Positions 63,819 to 64,000 of a DNA stretch of 64,000 bases are shown in pieces; position 1 is the first letter of the stretch; each line of letters starts with the position of its first letter. Made by a program: the position numbers and the translations under genes. The stretch is from positions 13,223-77,222 of the forward strand of contig NZ_WJFC01000042.1 in NCBI RefSeq assembly GCF_009725235.1, read 5' to 3'. The stretch comes from Scytonema sp. UIC 10036. GTDB lineage: Bacteria; Cyanobacteriota; Cyanobacteriia; Cyanobacteriales; Nostocaceae. The notes under the pieces are model-generated. The model saw only the letters and a list, made by a program, of their open reading frames with translations, ran no database searches and was not told the DNA's origin.

Positions 63819-64000
63819 ATGAGTAGAGAACCGATAAAAGACCATAAAGACTTGGGAATTTATAAAATTGCTTTTTCTGTAGCAATGGAAATTTTTGAGG
63901 TGTCCAAAAAGTTTCCTGTGGACGAAAGATTTGCTTTGACTGACCCTCCGGGTTCAGCAGTCGCTCATGGGGGAAACCCCCAAGACCGCGCTGCTTCACC
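63819..64000 (+). CDS. Four-helix-bundle protein (TIGR02436-like), 3' end outside window, interrupted
   Basis: MSREPIKDHKDLGIYKIAFS, VAMEIFEVSKKFPVDERFAL then TD match the N-terminal half of the four-helix-bundle (23S rRNA IVP-like) family, whose members continue with QIRRSSRS. Here the frame enters a hairpin element after the TD codons, so the gene is probably broken. The rest lies beyond the window. These proteins are ~120 aa, occur near diverse loci in cyanobacteria, and have no settled function. Confidence 0.7.
   Translation, partial: MSREPIKDHKDLGIYKIAFSVAMEIFEVSKKFPVDERFALTDPPGSAVAHGGNPQDRAAS
63946..64000 (+). mobile_element. 56-nt-type hairpin element, copy 3
   Basis: After ACC at 63943-63945: CTCCGGGTTCAGCAG..., stem GGGGG-AAA-CCCCC, outer arms AGCAG/CTGCT, ending TTCACC exactly at the window end. 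Same ends, size and ACC flank as copies 1 and 2 but a diverged stem. Confidence 0.75.

Noticed and set aside
1..64000. HIP1 octamers (GCGATCGC) as regulatory sites
   Set aside because: They are spread through coding and non-coding DNA as a genome-wide cyanobacterial signature.
1..64000. tRNA, rRNA, tmRNA, riboswitch, retron or DGR elements
   Set aside because: I looked for T-arm, conserved RNA cores and reverse-transcriptase motifs and saw none; covariance searches could still find small RNAs.

Overview
The window comes from a filamentous, heterocystous-type cyanobacterium. It is crowded with the HIP1 octamer GCGATCGC, carries psbB and psbT for photosystem II, a ureEFG cluster, cyanobacterial glcE/glcF-type genes, NDH-2, heptanucleotide tandem repeats and several dispersed hairpin repeats. 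Coding is mixed-strand with many short genes and remnants, so the left half reads as accessory DNA and the right half as conserved chromosome.

Region 1 (1-9.8 kb): the 3' part of a very large DUF1998/MZB-type helicase with a probable C-terminal nuclease domain, joined by a 1-nt overlap to a RelE-like domain fused to an SF1 (UvrD-like) helicase. A Uma2-family gene, decayed DUF6887 and HepT genes and a TetR regulator follow. Region 2 (9.8-18 kb): an aldose-1-epimerase-like gene, PIN/antitoxin pairs and many truncated genes (HicA, ribbon-helix-helix protein, isopentenyl-phosphate-kinase-like protein, GUN4-domain remnant, IS200-type transposase remnant), plus an unrecognised overlapping gene pair at 14.4-15.3 kb and a truncated HTH-ImmA/IrrE gene.

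Region 3 (18-20.1 kb): the most unusual cassette. A GTPase gene is followed by a second GTPase ORF whose motifs are in circularly permuted order (G4-G5 before G1-G3), then two tandem paralogous small proteins with Trp-rich amphipathic C-termini. Region 4 (20.2-33.3 kb): an intact STAND NTPase with WD40 repeats, a truncated second copy and a shard of a third, embedded in a mosaic of toxin-antitoxin genes and near-identical, permuted fragments of the same genes, plus an IS66-like element and a VapC gene split by a 225-bp insertion with a GCTAT target duplication.

Region 5 (33.3-42.8 kb): SLH-fasciclin protein, topoisomerase IB pseudogene, DUF900 hydrolase, BrkB/YihY membrane protein, a glycosyltransferase pseudogene, a secreted repeat protein and several membrane proteins. 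Region 6 (42.8-62.2 kb): conserved housekeeping content: ureEFG, AIM24, a TSUP permease, a peptide-type ABC permease and binding protein, psbB-psbT, ribosomal protein S1, glcEF, NDH-2, uppS, a ferritin-like protein and a second Uma2 gene. The right edge holds a decayed ISAs1 transposase with two copies of a 56-nt hairpin element in opposite orientations; a third copy interrupts a four-helix-bundle gene at the window end.

The best candidates for something undescribed are the GTPase/amphipathic-protein cassette, the helicase-nuclease/RelE-helicase pair, the unknown gene pair at 14.4 kb, and the 56-nt mobile hairpin whose three copies show compensatory stem changes.
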